64,000 nt of DNA from Spirochaetota bacterium (GTDB lineage Bacteria > Spirochaetota > Spirochaetia > Treponematales > UBA12059), in the NCBI GenBank assembly GCA_026398615.1, contig JAPLSN010000036.1, positions 124,001 to 188,000 on the forward strand, read 5' to 3'. The translations under genes and the position numbers were made by a program. Position 1 is the stretch's first letter. Every line of letters begins with the position of its first letter. Positions 46,370-54,437 of this stretch are shown here, one piece after another. The notes under the pieces are model-generated. The model saw only the letters and a program-made list of their open reading frames with translations. It was not told where the DNA came from and searched no databases.

Positions 46370-47455
46370 ATGATCGAAAACCTCCGTTTTCTCTCGTACC
46401 GGAATATCGCCGATGGCGAGGTGGCCCTGTCGTCCCGGCGCGTATTCCTTGTCGGGGAAAACGGCCAGGGCAAGTCCAATTTCCTCGATGCCATCTACTT
46501 GCTCTGTTTCGGCTCTTCGTTTCGCGGTACCAGGGATTCGGAGGCGGTGCGGAAAGGCGGGTCAATTTTTTCGCTTATCGGTAATTTCGCGCGGGACGGA
46601 ATGAAGGAAAGCGTGTGCATACGTTTTGAAAACGGAAAGAAAACCATCCGGAGCGGCGACAAACCGGTCAGGGACCGCAAAGATCTCGTTGCGCGCTATC
46701 CGACGATCGTATTCTGCCATTCCGATTTCGAGTTCGCACACGGGGAACCCGAACGGCGGCGGTTTTTTTTCGACCAGACAGCGAGCCTGGCTCATCCCGG
46801 GTATATCGATTCCTTCAGGGATTTCCGGCGGGTATTGAAAACCCGGAATCTCGCGCTCAAGGGGAAAAGGGTGAATATCCTGGACGTTCTCGACGAACAG
46901 CTCGTTACGTACGGAATTTCGCTTTCCGAGCGCCGTCAGTCGATCACGACGGAATTTTCAGGCGTTTTTTCAGATAACCATGAGAAGGTATCCCGTATCG
47001 GCAGCCGCGTTTCGATCGAGTACAGGCCATCCTGGAAATTCGTGGGAGACCGGGGAAAGGCTCTCGACGAATTACGCCGCAGGCGCCCGGACGAGCTGGC
47101 GCTGGGGACGACGCTCTCGGGACCTCACCGCGACCGCTTCAGCTTTATCGAGGCGGCCCGGGATTTCACGACAACGGCGTCGACCGGACAGCTACGTCTG
47201 CTTTCGCTGCTGCTTCGGACCGCCCAGGCCGATTACTGCACCCGCGTCACGGGGAGGGCCCCAGTCCTCCTCCTTGACGACGTGCTTCTTGAGCTGGATC
47301 CGGACAAGCGGAGCAGGTTCATGGAAACCCTGCCCGACCATGAACAGGCGATCTTCACGTTCCTGCCCGGAGAACCCTACGAGACTTATCTCACCGACGA
47401 TGCCTTGGTATACTGGGTCGACCATGGACGATTCACGAGTAAAAACGGCTGCTGA
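46370..47455 (+). CDS. recF: DNA replication and repair protein RecF
   Basis: 361 residues. ABC-type ATPase: Walker A GENGQGKSNFLDAIYLL, signature STGQLRLLSLLLRTAQ and Walker B APVLLLDDVLLELD. RecF loads RecA at gaps together with RecO and RecR. The start MIENLRFLSYRNI follows AAGGG. Its 3' end overlaps the DUF721 gene by 32 nt. Confidence 0.95.
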   Translation: MIENLRFLSYRNIADGEVALSSRRVFLVGENGQGKSNFLDAIYLLCFGSSFRGTRDSEAVRKGGSIFSLIGNFARDGMKESVCIRFENGKKTIRSGDKPVRDRKDLVARYPTIVFCHSDFEFAHGEPERRRFFFDQTASLAHPGYIDSFRDFRRVLKTRNLALKGKRVNILDVLDEQLVTYGISLSERRQSITTEFSGVFSDNHEKVSRIGSRVSIEYRPSWKFVGDRGKALDELRRRRPDELALGTTLSGPHRDRFSFIEAARDFTTTASTGQLRLLSLLLRTAQADYCTRVTGRAPVLLLDDVLLELDPDKRSRFMETLPDHEQAIFTFLPGEPYETYLTDDALVYWVDHGRFTSKNGC

Positions 47456-47948
47456 ACTCATTTCGTCGCTCATTTCACCGCAGACGGCTCAGGCGGCCGA
47501 ACGCTGGTTCGAATTTGGCACTGCGTGGAAACGGGCAGCGGGTGAGCGGGAGGGAGCCCATTCGCATGTCGTGGACGCCCGGAACGGGATTCTCGTCGTC
47601 GAGGTGGAGCATCCGGGCTGGATCCAGCTCCTGCAAATGAAGCAATCGGCTATTCTCGACAAGCTGGCGCGGCGCTTCCCCGACCTTGGACTGAAGGCGA
47701 TTGCGTTCCGCCTGGCCGCAGACCCCAAACCCGCGGATGGCGGGGAATCCATGGCGGTGCCGGTCAAGCCCGTGTTCCGGTCCGATGGCGACGAACGTCC
47801 GGAGAATCCCGACAAAGCGGAAGGGTTTACTGTCGAAGCGGTCCGCGACGATGCCTTGAAATCCGCATTGACGAGCCTGGCAGCCGCGTTCGAAGATGAA
47901 AAGGGCGGCGGGAAGCCGGATGACTCCATTGACCAAGACCGATCTTGA
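47424..47948 (+). CDS. DUF721 (DciA-like) protein
   Basis: 174 residues. The DUF721 core is residues 20-105: WFEFGTAWKRAAGE, HSHVVDARNGILVVEVEHPG and WIQLLQMKQSAILDKLARRF. In many bacteria such proteins (DciA) help load the replicative helicase and often sit beside recF or gyrB. A disordered acidic tail of about 60 residues follows. It starts inside recF with a 32-nt overlap, so it is translationally coupled. Confidence 0.85.
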   Translation: MDDSRVKTAAELISSLISPQTAQAAERWFEFGTAWKRAAGEREGAHSHVVDARNGILVVEVEHPGWIQLLQMKQSAILDKLARRFPDLGLKAIAFRLAADPKPADGGESMAVPVKPVFRSDGDERPENPDKAEGFTVEAVRDDALKSALTSLAAAFEDEKGGGKPDDSIDQDRS

Positions 47949-47958
47949 ATTCTATACT
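47929..47958 (+). promoter_or_regulatory. rpmH promoter
   Basis: TTGACC (47929-47934), 18-nt spacer, TATACT (47953-47958). The -35 box lies within the end of the DUF721 gene; rpmH starts 90 nt downstream. Confidence 0.75.
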
Positions 47959-48047
47959 CATTCTCCGAATCCGTCGATACTGTCGGCGGCTTGAGAGGCA
48001 AATGTCCTTCAAGTCGTCCGGTACAACATAGCAAGGAGCACCTCGCC

Positions 48048-48203
48048 ATGAAACGCACCTATCAGCCGAGCAGGACGCGCCGCGTCCGCAAATTCGGCTT
48101 CCGCGCCCGGATGGCCACCCGGGGCGGTCGTCTCGTTCTCAAACGCCGTCGGGCCAAGGGCCGGGTCAAGCTTTCGGTCTCCGACGAGAAGAAGAAGTAC
48201 TGA
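48048..48203 (+). CDS. rpmH: ribosomal protein L34
   Basis: 51 residues. Typical L34: [20 protein letters not shown], then [20 protein letters not shown]-terminal extension ([12 protein letters not shown]) is slightly longer than in E. coli. Leads the conserved rpmH-rnpA-yidD-yidC-khpB cluster. Confidence 0.97.
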   Translation: MKRTYQPSRTRRVRKFGFRARMATRGGRLVLKRRRAKGRVKLSVSDEKKKY

Positions 48204-48208
48204 GGCCG

Positions 48209-48583
48209 GTGACCGACGCCGGGAGCGCGCGGCCTGATGCCAGGTTCCGGAAACGGGAACGCATACGGACGCGGGCCGACATCGACGCGGTCTTTTCCGG
48301 GGGATCCCGGCATTCCGTCAAGGGCATGCGCCTGCATGCCAGGCGGAGAGAACCGGGAGCGAACAGGGTAATTTTCATTCCTGTCAGGAAATTCGGCGGT
48401 TCTGTGGCGCGCCAACGCGCGCGGCGGATCATCTCCGAGGCGTTCAGGCTCGTGAAGGCGCGCCTGACGACAGGATGGGACTTCGTGTTTGTCATCTATC
48501 CCGGATCGGATTCGTTCGAAGAGCGCCGGAAGCAGGTGGAAACGGTTCTGGCCATGGCCGGAGCCTTACCCCGAAAGCCATGA
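48209..48583 (+). CDS. rnpA: ribonuclease P protein component
   Basis: 124 residues, GTG start 5 nt after rpmH. The RNA-binding helix that usually reads as an RNR motif is GGSVARQRARRIISEAFRLV here (Asn to Gln). The N-terminal RFRKRERIRTRADIDAVF and the GWDFVFVIYPG strand fit RnpA. It forms RNase P with RnpB RNA, which is not in this window. Its stop overlaps yidD by four bases. Confidence 0.92.
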   Translation: MTDAGSARPDARFRKRERIRTRADIDAVFSGGSRHSVKGMRLHARRREPGANRVIFIPVRKFGGSVARQRARRIISEAFRLVKARLTTGWDFVFVIYPGSDSFEERRKQVETVLAMAGALPRKP

Positions 48584-48801
48584 AAAAGCTGCTTGCCCTC
48601 GTCATTCTCGGGCTCATCAGGACGTATTCCGCAGTCGTTTCTCCGCTGTTGCCTTCTGCCTGCCGCTACTACCCTACCTGCTCGGCGTATGCCGCGGAAG
48701 CAGTGCGGAAGTACGGACCATTTATCGGAGTGAAAAAAGCCCTTTCACGAATCCTTCGCTGTCATCCATACCATCCGGGAGGCTATGATCCGGTACCATG
48801 A
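48580..48801 (+). CDS. yidD: membrane protein insertion efficiency factor YidD
   Basis: 73 residues. The signature CRYYPTCSAYAAEAVRKYG and the C-terminal RCHPYHPGGYDPVP are diagnostic. An amphipathic or membrane-associated N-terminus (LLALVILGLIRTYSAVVSPLL) precedes them. It overlaps rnpA and yidC by four bases each, indicating coupled translation. Confidence 0.97.
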   Translation: MKKLLALVILGLIRTYSAVVSPLLPSACRYYPTCSAYAAEAVRKYGPFIGVKKALSRILRCHPYHPGGYDPVP

Positions 48802-50666
48802 GTGATAACCCATACCAGAAACCCAATGCCTTCGACGGAAAGACCATGCTCGCCGTGGTACTCTCCGTCGCGGTGATCGCCGCGAGCTTCGCGATCCAAA
48901 CCTACTTTTTCCCGCCCAAGCGGGAACCCTTGCCCGCCGAGCCGACCACCCAGCAGGCCCCGGCCGAGACGCCGGGAACCTCGTTTACAGCCGCGCCCAC
49001 GATCGCTGCCGGCCCGCGGGCCGCGGAAGTGCCGGCGACGGTGGATGCACTTGAGGCTTCCATCGAAAAACCGTCGGTCAAGACCACCCATGAGCTGAAT
49101 ACCGATGTTTTCACGGCGCGCTTCACGAACGAGGGCGGCGAACTCGTTTCGCTCAAGCTCAGGAAGCATTCCGACAAGGGCGGTTTCGTCGACATCATGC
49201 TTCCCGACGAGGGCGGCACCCGCGGATTCGCGATTGCGTTCGGCGACGCCGAAGCGCCCCCCTACCGCGAGTTGATGAACTTCAAGCGGATCGATGACAG
49301 GACCGTGGAGTTCCACCGCGCGATGCTCGTCCCGACCCCGGGGAAGGCCGTTCCTTCGATGGTCACCTTGCGCAAGCGCTACACCTTCATGTCGGACGAA
49401 TACATGTTCCGGCTGGAGATCGTACTCGAGAACGCCGCGAACGAGGTTGTCCCCTTCAACAAAAACGGGATGGCCTACACCCTCTCCTTCGGTCCGGGGA
49501 TAGGCCCGAGCTACGACGACGTGTCGGCCAGGTCCGATTTCCGGAAATTCATCAATCTGGAAAACGGCAAACCCAAGGAATTCAAGCCAAAGGGCGGCAG
49601 GGAGACGATCGGGCGCCGCGTGTCGTGGACGAGCATCGTCGGCAAGTATTTCGAGTTGATCGCCATCCCTGACGCCACGCCATATGCGATCGGCTTCGAG
49701 TCGGCGATGGTCAACCAGCGAGCCACGAAGAACGTGCTGTACTTCACCCGTCCCGTCATCAAAGCCGGTCGCCAGACCGATTCCTTCCTTTTCTATGCAG
49801 GACCGAGGACCAGTGCGGAACTGGCCCGCTACGACGATGCACGCAAGAACGGCTTCGGCCGCTCGGCCGACAAGCTCGAGGAATCCCTTCTGGGCGGAAG
49901 CCCGCTGGGTTGGCTCGAGCAGATCCTCAAGGTCGCGCTGAAATTCTTCTATGGCATCATTCCCAACTACGGCGTGGCGATCATCCTGGTCACCCTCCTC
50001 GTCAAGGTGCTCACCTTCCCCCTCACCCACAAGGGCAGCGAGGCTTCGGCGCGCATGCAGGAACTCCAGCCCAAGATGCAGGAGCTCCAGGCGAAGTACA
50101 AGAGCAACCCGCAGAAGCTCAACGCGGAGATGGCCGCCTTCTACCAGAAGGAAGGCTACAATCCTCTGGCCGGCTGCCTTCCCCTGCTCATCCAGTTCCC
50201 GCTCTTCATCGCGATGTACAGCCTGTTCAACACGCATTTCGATCTTCGGGGCGCGATGTTCATCCCCGGCTGGATTCCCGACCTTTCCCAGCCGGAGTCG
50301 GTTTTCAACTTTCCCATGATCAGCCTGGTCATCTGGAAGGTGAGCGCGATCCGCCTCCTGCCGATGATGTACCTCGGGAGCCAGCTGCTCTACGGAATGT
50401 TCACCCAGACACCCCAAACCGGGCAGAACGCGTCCCAGATGAAGTTCATGATGTACGGCATGCCGCTCATGTTCTTCTTCATCCTGTACGACGTCCCGTC
50501 GGGCCTTCTCGTGTACTGGATCGCGTCCAACGTGCTGACGATCGGCCAGCAGGTGCTCATAACCGACATCATGAAGAAGCGCAAGGCCGCGAAGCAGGCG
50601 GTCGCGGCCGCCGATATCTCCGACGCAGCCAGGTTCGTCGGAAGCAAGAAATCGAAGAAAAAGTAA
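48798..50666 (+). CDS. yidC: membrane protein insertase YidC
   Basis: 622 residues, the long Gram-negative type. TM1 (residues 14-34), a periplasmic beta-supersandwich domain (about 85-350) and the Oxa1 core (about 370-590). In core TM2, the residue equivalent to the groove Arg is Lys (VTLLVKVLTFPL). It also shows LLIQFPLFIAMYSLF and DVPSGLLVYWIASN. This is the housekeeping insertase, in contrast to the YidC-like domain of the fusion protein at 60.3 kb. Confidence 0.96.
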   Translation: MSDNPYQKPNAFDGKTMLAVVLSVAVIAASFAIQTYFFPPKREPLPAEPTTQQAPAETPGTSFTAAPTIAAGPRAAEVPATVDALEASIEKPSVKTTHELNTDVFTARFTNEGGELVSLKLRKHSDKGGFVDIMLPDEGGTRGFAIAFGDAEAPPYRELMNFKRIDDRTVEFHRAMLVPTPGKAVPSMVTLRKRYTFMSDEYMFRLEIVLENAANEVVPFNKNGMAYTLSFGPGIGPSYDDVSARSDFRKFINLENGKPKEFKPKGGRETIGRRVSWTSIVGKYFELIAIPDATPYAIGFESAMVNQRATKNVLYFTRPVIKAGRQTDSFLFYAGPRTSAELARYDDARKNGFGRSADKLEESLLGGSPLGWLEQILKVALKFFYGIIPNYGVAIILVTLLVKVLTFPLTHKGSEASARMQELQPKMQELQAKYKSNPQKLNAEMAAFYQKEGYNPLAGCLPLLIQFPLFIAMYSLFNTHFDLRGAMFIPGWIPDLSQPESVFNFPMISLVIWKVSAIRLLPMMYLGSQLLYGMFTQTPQTGQNASQMKFMMYGMPLMFFFILYDVPSGLLVYWIASNVLTIGQQVLITDIMKKRKAAKQAVAAADISDAARFVGSKKSKKK

Positions 50667-50688
50667 AATCTTTACCAGGAGATCCTGC

Positions 50689-51429
50689 ATGGAATACGAA
50701 TTTGAGGGCAAGACCGAGATGGAAGCCATCGATGCCGCAGCGGCCGAGCTCGGGCTGGCCAGGGACGAATTCGACGTCGAGATCGTGGAATCGGTGTCGG
50801 GCGGCCTGTTCAAGAAAGGCAAGGTCAAGATACGGATCCACTTGCACGGAAACGCCGCGGCGAACGCCCGGAAGCCCGAACGGAAGGTGGAGCGGGAACC
50901 CGACCACGACACGCCGGGGGAAGCTGCGCGCGAGCCGGTCCGCGCTCCGGCAAACCCCGAGGCGACCGACGAGTTCGAACGCCAGGTCATCGATTTCACA
51001 CGGGACATCGTCGAGAAGATGGGGTACTCCGGCAAGGTGTCGGTGCTTTTCAGGGAGGAGAAGAAACTCGGCCTCCGGCTCGAAAGCGACAACGCGTCGA
51101 TCCTGATCGGGAAAAAGGGCAAGAACCTTGACGCCATCCAGCTGCTCGCCAACGTGTACGTCAGCAAGCTCGGCCGTGAGGATATCCGCATCGTGCTCGA
51201 TTCCGAGAATTACCGCATCAGGCGTGAAGAATCCCTCGTTCGCCTTGCGTACGAGACGGCGGAAAAAGTCCGCAGGACGAAGCAGTCGTCCCTTCTCGAG
51301 CCCATGAATCCCTTCGAGCGGCGCATCATCCACACGACGCTCAATGACATTGTCGACGTGGAAACGAAGAGCGAGGGTGAAGGCCTCTACAAGCAGGTTC
51401 GTGTCCTTTTCAAGGGCGCCGCCCGCTGA
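50689..51429 (+). CDS. khpB: RNA-binding protein KhpB (Jag/EloR)
   Basis: 246 residues. Jag-N domain (1-50; MEYEFEGKTEMEAIDAAAAE), a charged linker (51-95), a KH domain (about 100-170; ILIGKKGKNLDAIQLLANVY with the IGKKG loop) and an R3H domain (about 180-240; PFERRIIHTTLND, RxxxH). Binds RNA, and in firmicutes it affects cell elongation and division. Last gene of the rpmH cluster, with AGGAGATCCTGC as ribosome site. Confidence 0.94.
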   Translation: MEYEFEGKTEMEAIDAAAAELGLARDEFDVEIVESVSGGLFKKGKVKIRIHLHGNAAANARKPERKVEREPDHDTPGEAAREPVRAPANPEATDEFERQVIDFTRDIVEKMGYSGKVSVLFREEKKLGLRLESDNASILIGKKGKNLDAIQLLANVYVSKLGREDIRIVLDSENYRIRREESLVRLAYETAEKVRRTKQSSLLEPMNPFERRIIHTTLNDIVDVETKSEGEGLYKQVRVLFKGAAR

Positions 51430-51455
51430 TGTTCCCGGGCAACCGCGACGATGAA

Positions 51456-51484
51456 GGCGCTCCGTGAGGGGCGCCCTTTATTTG
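51456..51484 (+). terminator. terminator of the rpmH-khpB operon
   Basis: GGCGCTCC-GTGA-GGGGCGCC (8-bp stem with one G:T) followed by CTTTATTT, 27 nt after khpB. Confidence 0.85.
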
Positions 51485-51492
51485 GGAAACGG

Positions 51493-51667
51493 GACCACGA
51501 AGGTCGCGAAGGGGAGAGGAAGGACACGAAGGATCGGAGAAGAGTGAAGAGGCTTCAGGGAAATCATTCCTTCCCGATCGCTCTAGCCTTCGCGCTCTTC
51601 GTGTACTTCGTGGTCGGCCATTGCCCGAATGCCCCTCTTTCCTCCGTGACTCCGTGGTCGGTATTTC
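51493..51667. repeat. dispersed inverted-repeat element, copy B
   Basis: Left arm GACCACGAAGGTCGCGAAGG (51493-51512) continuing with GGACACGAAGG. Right arm CCTTCGCGCTCTTCGTGTAC (51587-51606) followed by TTCGTGGTC and, to about 51667, CTCCGTGACTCCGTGGTCGG. It shares the CTTCGTGTACTTCG core and the TCCGTGG end with copy A. It lies between khpB and recQ and touches the recQ 3' end. Non-coding. Confidence 0.7.
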
Positions 51668-51675
51668 CCGGTGAT

Positions 51676-53484
51676 CTACAACCGCAGCGCCGCAAGGACG
51701 ACATCGCCGTAGCGGTCGGCTTTGGCGGAGCCGAACCCGAATACGAGGAGCAGGGCCTTCCGGTCCGCGGGTTTCCTGACCGCCAGTTCGAGCAGGGTCC
51801 GGTCGGAAAAGATGACATAGGGGGGGACGCCCGCCGCCGTCGATAATTTTTTCCGGAGGGTGCGAAGCCGCAGGACGAGATCTTCGTCGACGCCGCCCTC
51901 GCCCGCGATGGCGCGGAGCAGTTCCGGATCCAGTCCCCGCCTGCCCTTTTCCCGGGATTTGGTACGGATCACGGGCAGCGCCCCGCATACCTGAGTCCGA
52001 TCCCTGAGGACATCGACCCCATGCCCGGTAAGCCGAAGGGTTCCGAATGGTTCGACGTTTTCGAGGAGACCGGCCCGGGTGAGTGTGCGAGAGAGGGCGA
52101 ACCATTGGTCCTTCGTCCAGTCCTTCCCGATACCCCAGGTGGAAAGAGCGTCATGGCCAAGCTCGACGAGGCGTGAAGCTTTGGATCCGACAAGGACATC
52201 CGCGACATGACCCGCGCCGAAACGCTGACCGGTTCGGACGACGCAGGACATGAACTTCTGGGCGGGTACGGTCAGGTCGTCATGGCCGCCGGCGGAAAGG
52301 CAAACGTCGCAGGATGCGCAATTGGCGGCGGGATAGGATTGGCCGAAGTAGGAGAGTATGCCTGCCCGGCGGCAGGTATCCGCATCCACGACGCGGACCA
52401 GCGCCTTGAGCCTGGCGCGTGAAGCTTCAAGCTCTTCCCCCTGGAGGTCGGCAAACATGCTTTCCAGTTTTCGTACGTCGCCCCAGGAGTAGAAGAGCAC
52501 GGCCTTCGCGGGGAGCCCGTCGCGGCCCGCGCGACCGAGTTCCTGGTAATACTGTTCCACCGAGCGGGGAAGATCGGCATGGATGACGTAGCGGACATCC
52601 GGCTTGTCGATCCCCATGCCGAAGGCGGTCGTGGCCGCCACCACGGGGATGTCGTCGGAAATGAAGGCGTCCTGGACCCGGGATCGCTCGGCGTCGGGCA
52701 AGCCCGCGTGGTAGGCGGCCGCCGCGATGCCCCTGGCGCGGAGCGCAATCGCCATGTCCTCGGTGCGTGCCCGGGAAAGACAGTAGATGATCCCCGACTC
52801 GTCGGGGCGCTCGAGGGCGAATGCGACGATCTCCTCGATGGCGCGGCGTTTCGGGCGGACTTCGAGAGCGATGTTGGGACGGTCAAAACTACCGATGAAC
52901 TCGGTTGGAGCGACGAGGCCGAGGGAAGTCCGGATGTCCGAACGTACATGGTCGGTAGCCGTCGCCGTGAGCGCCAGGCAGGGAGGGGAGCCGAGCCGTT
53001 TCCGGATTTCCCCGAGCATGCGGTATTCAGGCCGGAAATCATGCCCCCACTGGGAAATGCAATGGGCTTCGTCCACGGCCAGCAGGGAGACTGTCGCCGC
53101 GGCGAGGATGCCGGCCGCCCTTCCGCCGACGAGGGTTTCAGGCGCCGCGTAGAGGAGCCGCGCCCTGCCCGAGCGCACGGCTTCCGCGTTCGCCGCGTAC
53201 TCCTCCGGTGGAAGGGAGCTGTTGAGGACGGCCGCCTCGATGCCGAGTTCGCGGAGAAAGGCCACTTGGTCGCGCATGAGGGCGATGAGGGGCGATACGA
53301 TGACGGCGATGCCCGGCTGTACGAGCGCGGGCACCTGGTAGCAGAGCGATTTTCCCCCGCCGGTCGGGAGCACGGCGAGCACGTCGCGCTTTTCCAGCAC
53401 CGAGGCGATGATCTCTTCCTGGAGAGGCCGGTACGAGTCGTAGCCGAAGGTGTCCCGGAGGATGTCGATCGGTGCGGGATGCAT
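51676..53484 (-). CDS. recQ: ATP-dependent DNA helicase RecQ
   Basis: 602 residues. Helicase motifs: LPTGGGKSLCYQVPAL (I), LAVDEAHCISQWGHDFRPEY (II), TATATDHVR (III), and VAATTAFGMGIDKPDVRYVI with QELGRAGRDG (V and VI). A four-cysteine zinc site (CRRAGILSYFG ... CASCDVC), winged helix and a C-terminal HRDC domain (about 530-600) follow. It unwinds recombination intermediates. The start MHPAPIDILRDTFGY is chosen by family alignment. There is no ribosome site; TATACT ends six bases before the ATG, so the mRNA is probably leaderless. Confidence 0.95.
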   Translation of the reverse strand: MHPAPIDILRDTFGYDSYRPLQEEIIASVLEKRDVLAVLPTGGGKSLCYQVPALVQPGIAVIVSPLIALMRDQVAFLRELGIEAAVLNSSLPPEEYAANAEAVRSGRARLLYAAPETLVGGRAAGILAAATVSLLAVDEAHCISQWGHDFRPEYRMLGEIRKRLGSPPCLALTATATDHVRSDIRTSLGLVAPTEFIGSFDRPNIALEVRPKRRAIEEIVAFALERPDESGIIYCLSRARTEDMAIALRARGIAAAAYHAGLPDAERSRVQDAFISDDIPVVAATTAFGMGIDKPDVRYVIHADLPRSVEQYYQELGRAGRDGLPAKAVLFYSWGDVRKLESMFADLQGEELEASRARLKALVRVVDADTCRRAGILSYFGQSYPAANCASCDVCLSAGGHDDLTVPAQKFMSCVVRTGQRFGAGHVADVLVGSKASRLVELGHDALSTWGIGKDWTKDQWFALSRTLTRAGLLENVEPFGTLRLTGHGVDVLRDRTQVCGALPVIRTKSREKGRRGLDPELLRAIAGEGGVDEDLVLRLRTLRKKLSTAAGVPPYVIFSDRTLLELAVRKPADRKALLLVFGFGSAKADRYGDVVLAALRL

Positions 53485-53624
53485 CGGGCGAGTATAGCGT
53501 GAAAGTCCGCGCGAGGCGATCGAGCATCGGGATGGATCGAACATGTCGAAAACAGGATACGCCTGCGGGACGCGCCGACGCTCGATTCAACGATCGGTCC
53601 GATGTCCTGAGACAGCCTCATTTG

Positions 53625-53671
53625 TTGATTTAAAAGAAAAGAGATGATACAGTTGTTCAGGTATTGAACAA
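53625..53671 (+). promoter_or_regulatory. promoter and operator of the glycopolymer-locus regulator
   Basis: TTGATT (53625-53630), 17-nt spacer, TACAGT (53648-53653), then directly a perfect inverted repeat TTGTTCA-GGTAT-TGAACAA (53653-53671) over the predicted start site. It lies 180 nt before the winged-helix gene. The rest of the 367-nt recQ-regulator gap shows no gene. Confidence 0.6.
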
Positions 53672-53851
53672 GCCATACATCACCGATTCCGACCGGGGAG
53701 CGAGTTTCGGCCGCCTCCGTGAAGGTTTCGGGTCCATTCAAGCCGGAACCGTCCCTTCGGGATGGTCGGCTTCGCCTTGCCTTCAGGATACCGCGAAGAT
53801 CCCCCATCGCGGCATCAACCCCGGTCCGTGAGCATACACCCACACTACAGC

Positions 53852-54397
53852 ATGGAAAACGACGCAGAACTGGCCATACTCGAAAATATCTACCTGTCTC
53901 AGCGGGATGCGGGCGTCCAGGTAACCCAGCGCGAGCTCGCGAAGCACGCGGGGGTTTCCCTCGGGATGACCAATGTTCTCCTCAAGCGCTTCAGCGAAAA
54001 GGGATGGCTCCTGGTGCGCAGGGCGAACGCGAGGAATATCAGCTATGCGCTGACCCCGGACGGCATCAACGAGATCGCGAGGCGCACGTTCCGGTACTTC
54101 AAGCGGACGGCCACGAACGTCCACGTCTACCGCGAACTCATCGAAAGTTTCGTGACCGGGAAGAAACGGGAAGGGTACACGGCGATCCTCCTCGTAGGAT
54201 CGAGCGACCTCGATTTCATCCTCGAATTCGCCTGCGAACGCTTTGGCATCATGTTCATGAAATGCGCCGATCCCGAACGCGCCCTTTCCCTGGACTTGAC
54301 GGTAAAACCCCTGCTGGTCTTTTCGGAAGGCATCGAACAACCGCCCGATGGGGACGGCCGCGTTTCGCTGAGGGCAGTCGTCACCGGAAAGGCATAA
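53852..54397 (+). CDS. winged-helix transcriptional regulator
   Basis: 181 residues. The N-terminal winged helix (residues 5-75) reads AELAILENIYLSQRDAGVQV, QRELAKHAGVSLGMTNVLLK and a wing RRANARNISYALTPDG. A C-terminal domain of about 90 residues (VTGKKREGYTAILLVGSSDL) is of unknown fold and might be a sensor. Similar regulators precede polysaccharide gene sets in spirochaetes and Bacteroidetes; the position here, 40 nt before a phosphohexomutase gene, agrees. It has no ribosome site. An inverted repeat near its promoter may be its operator. Confidence 0.8.
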   Translation: MENDAELAILENIYLSQRDAGVQVTQRELAKHAGVSLGMTNVLLKRFSEKGWLLVRRANARNISYALTPDGINEIARRTFRYFKRTATNVHVYRELIESFVTGKKREGYTAILLVGSSDLDFILEFACERFGIMFMKCADPERALSLDLTVKPLLVFSEGIEQPPDGDGRVSLRAVVTGKA

Positions 54398-54437
54398 TTG
54401 AAAGCATCGAGCATGCTGGACGAAAATGGAGACCAAC

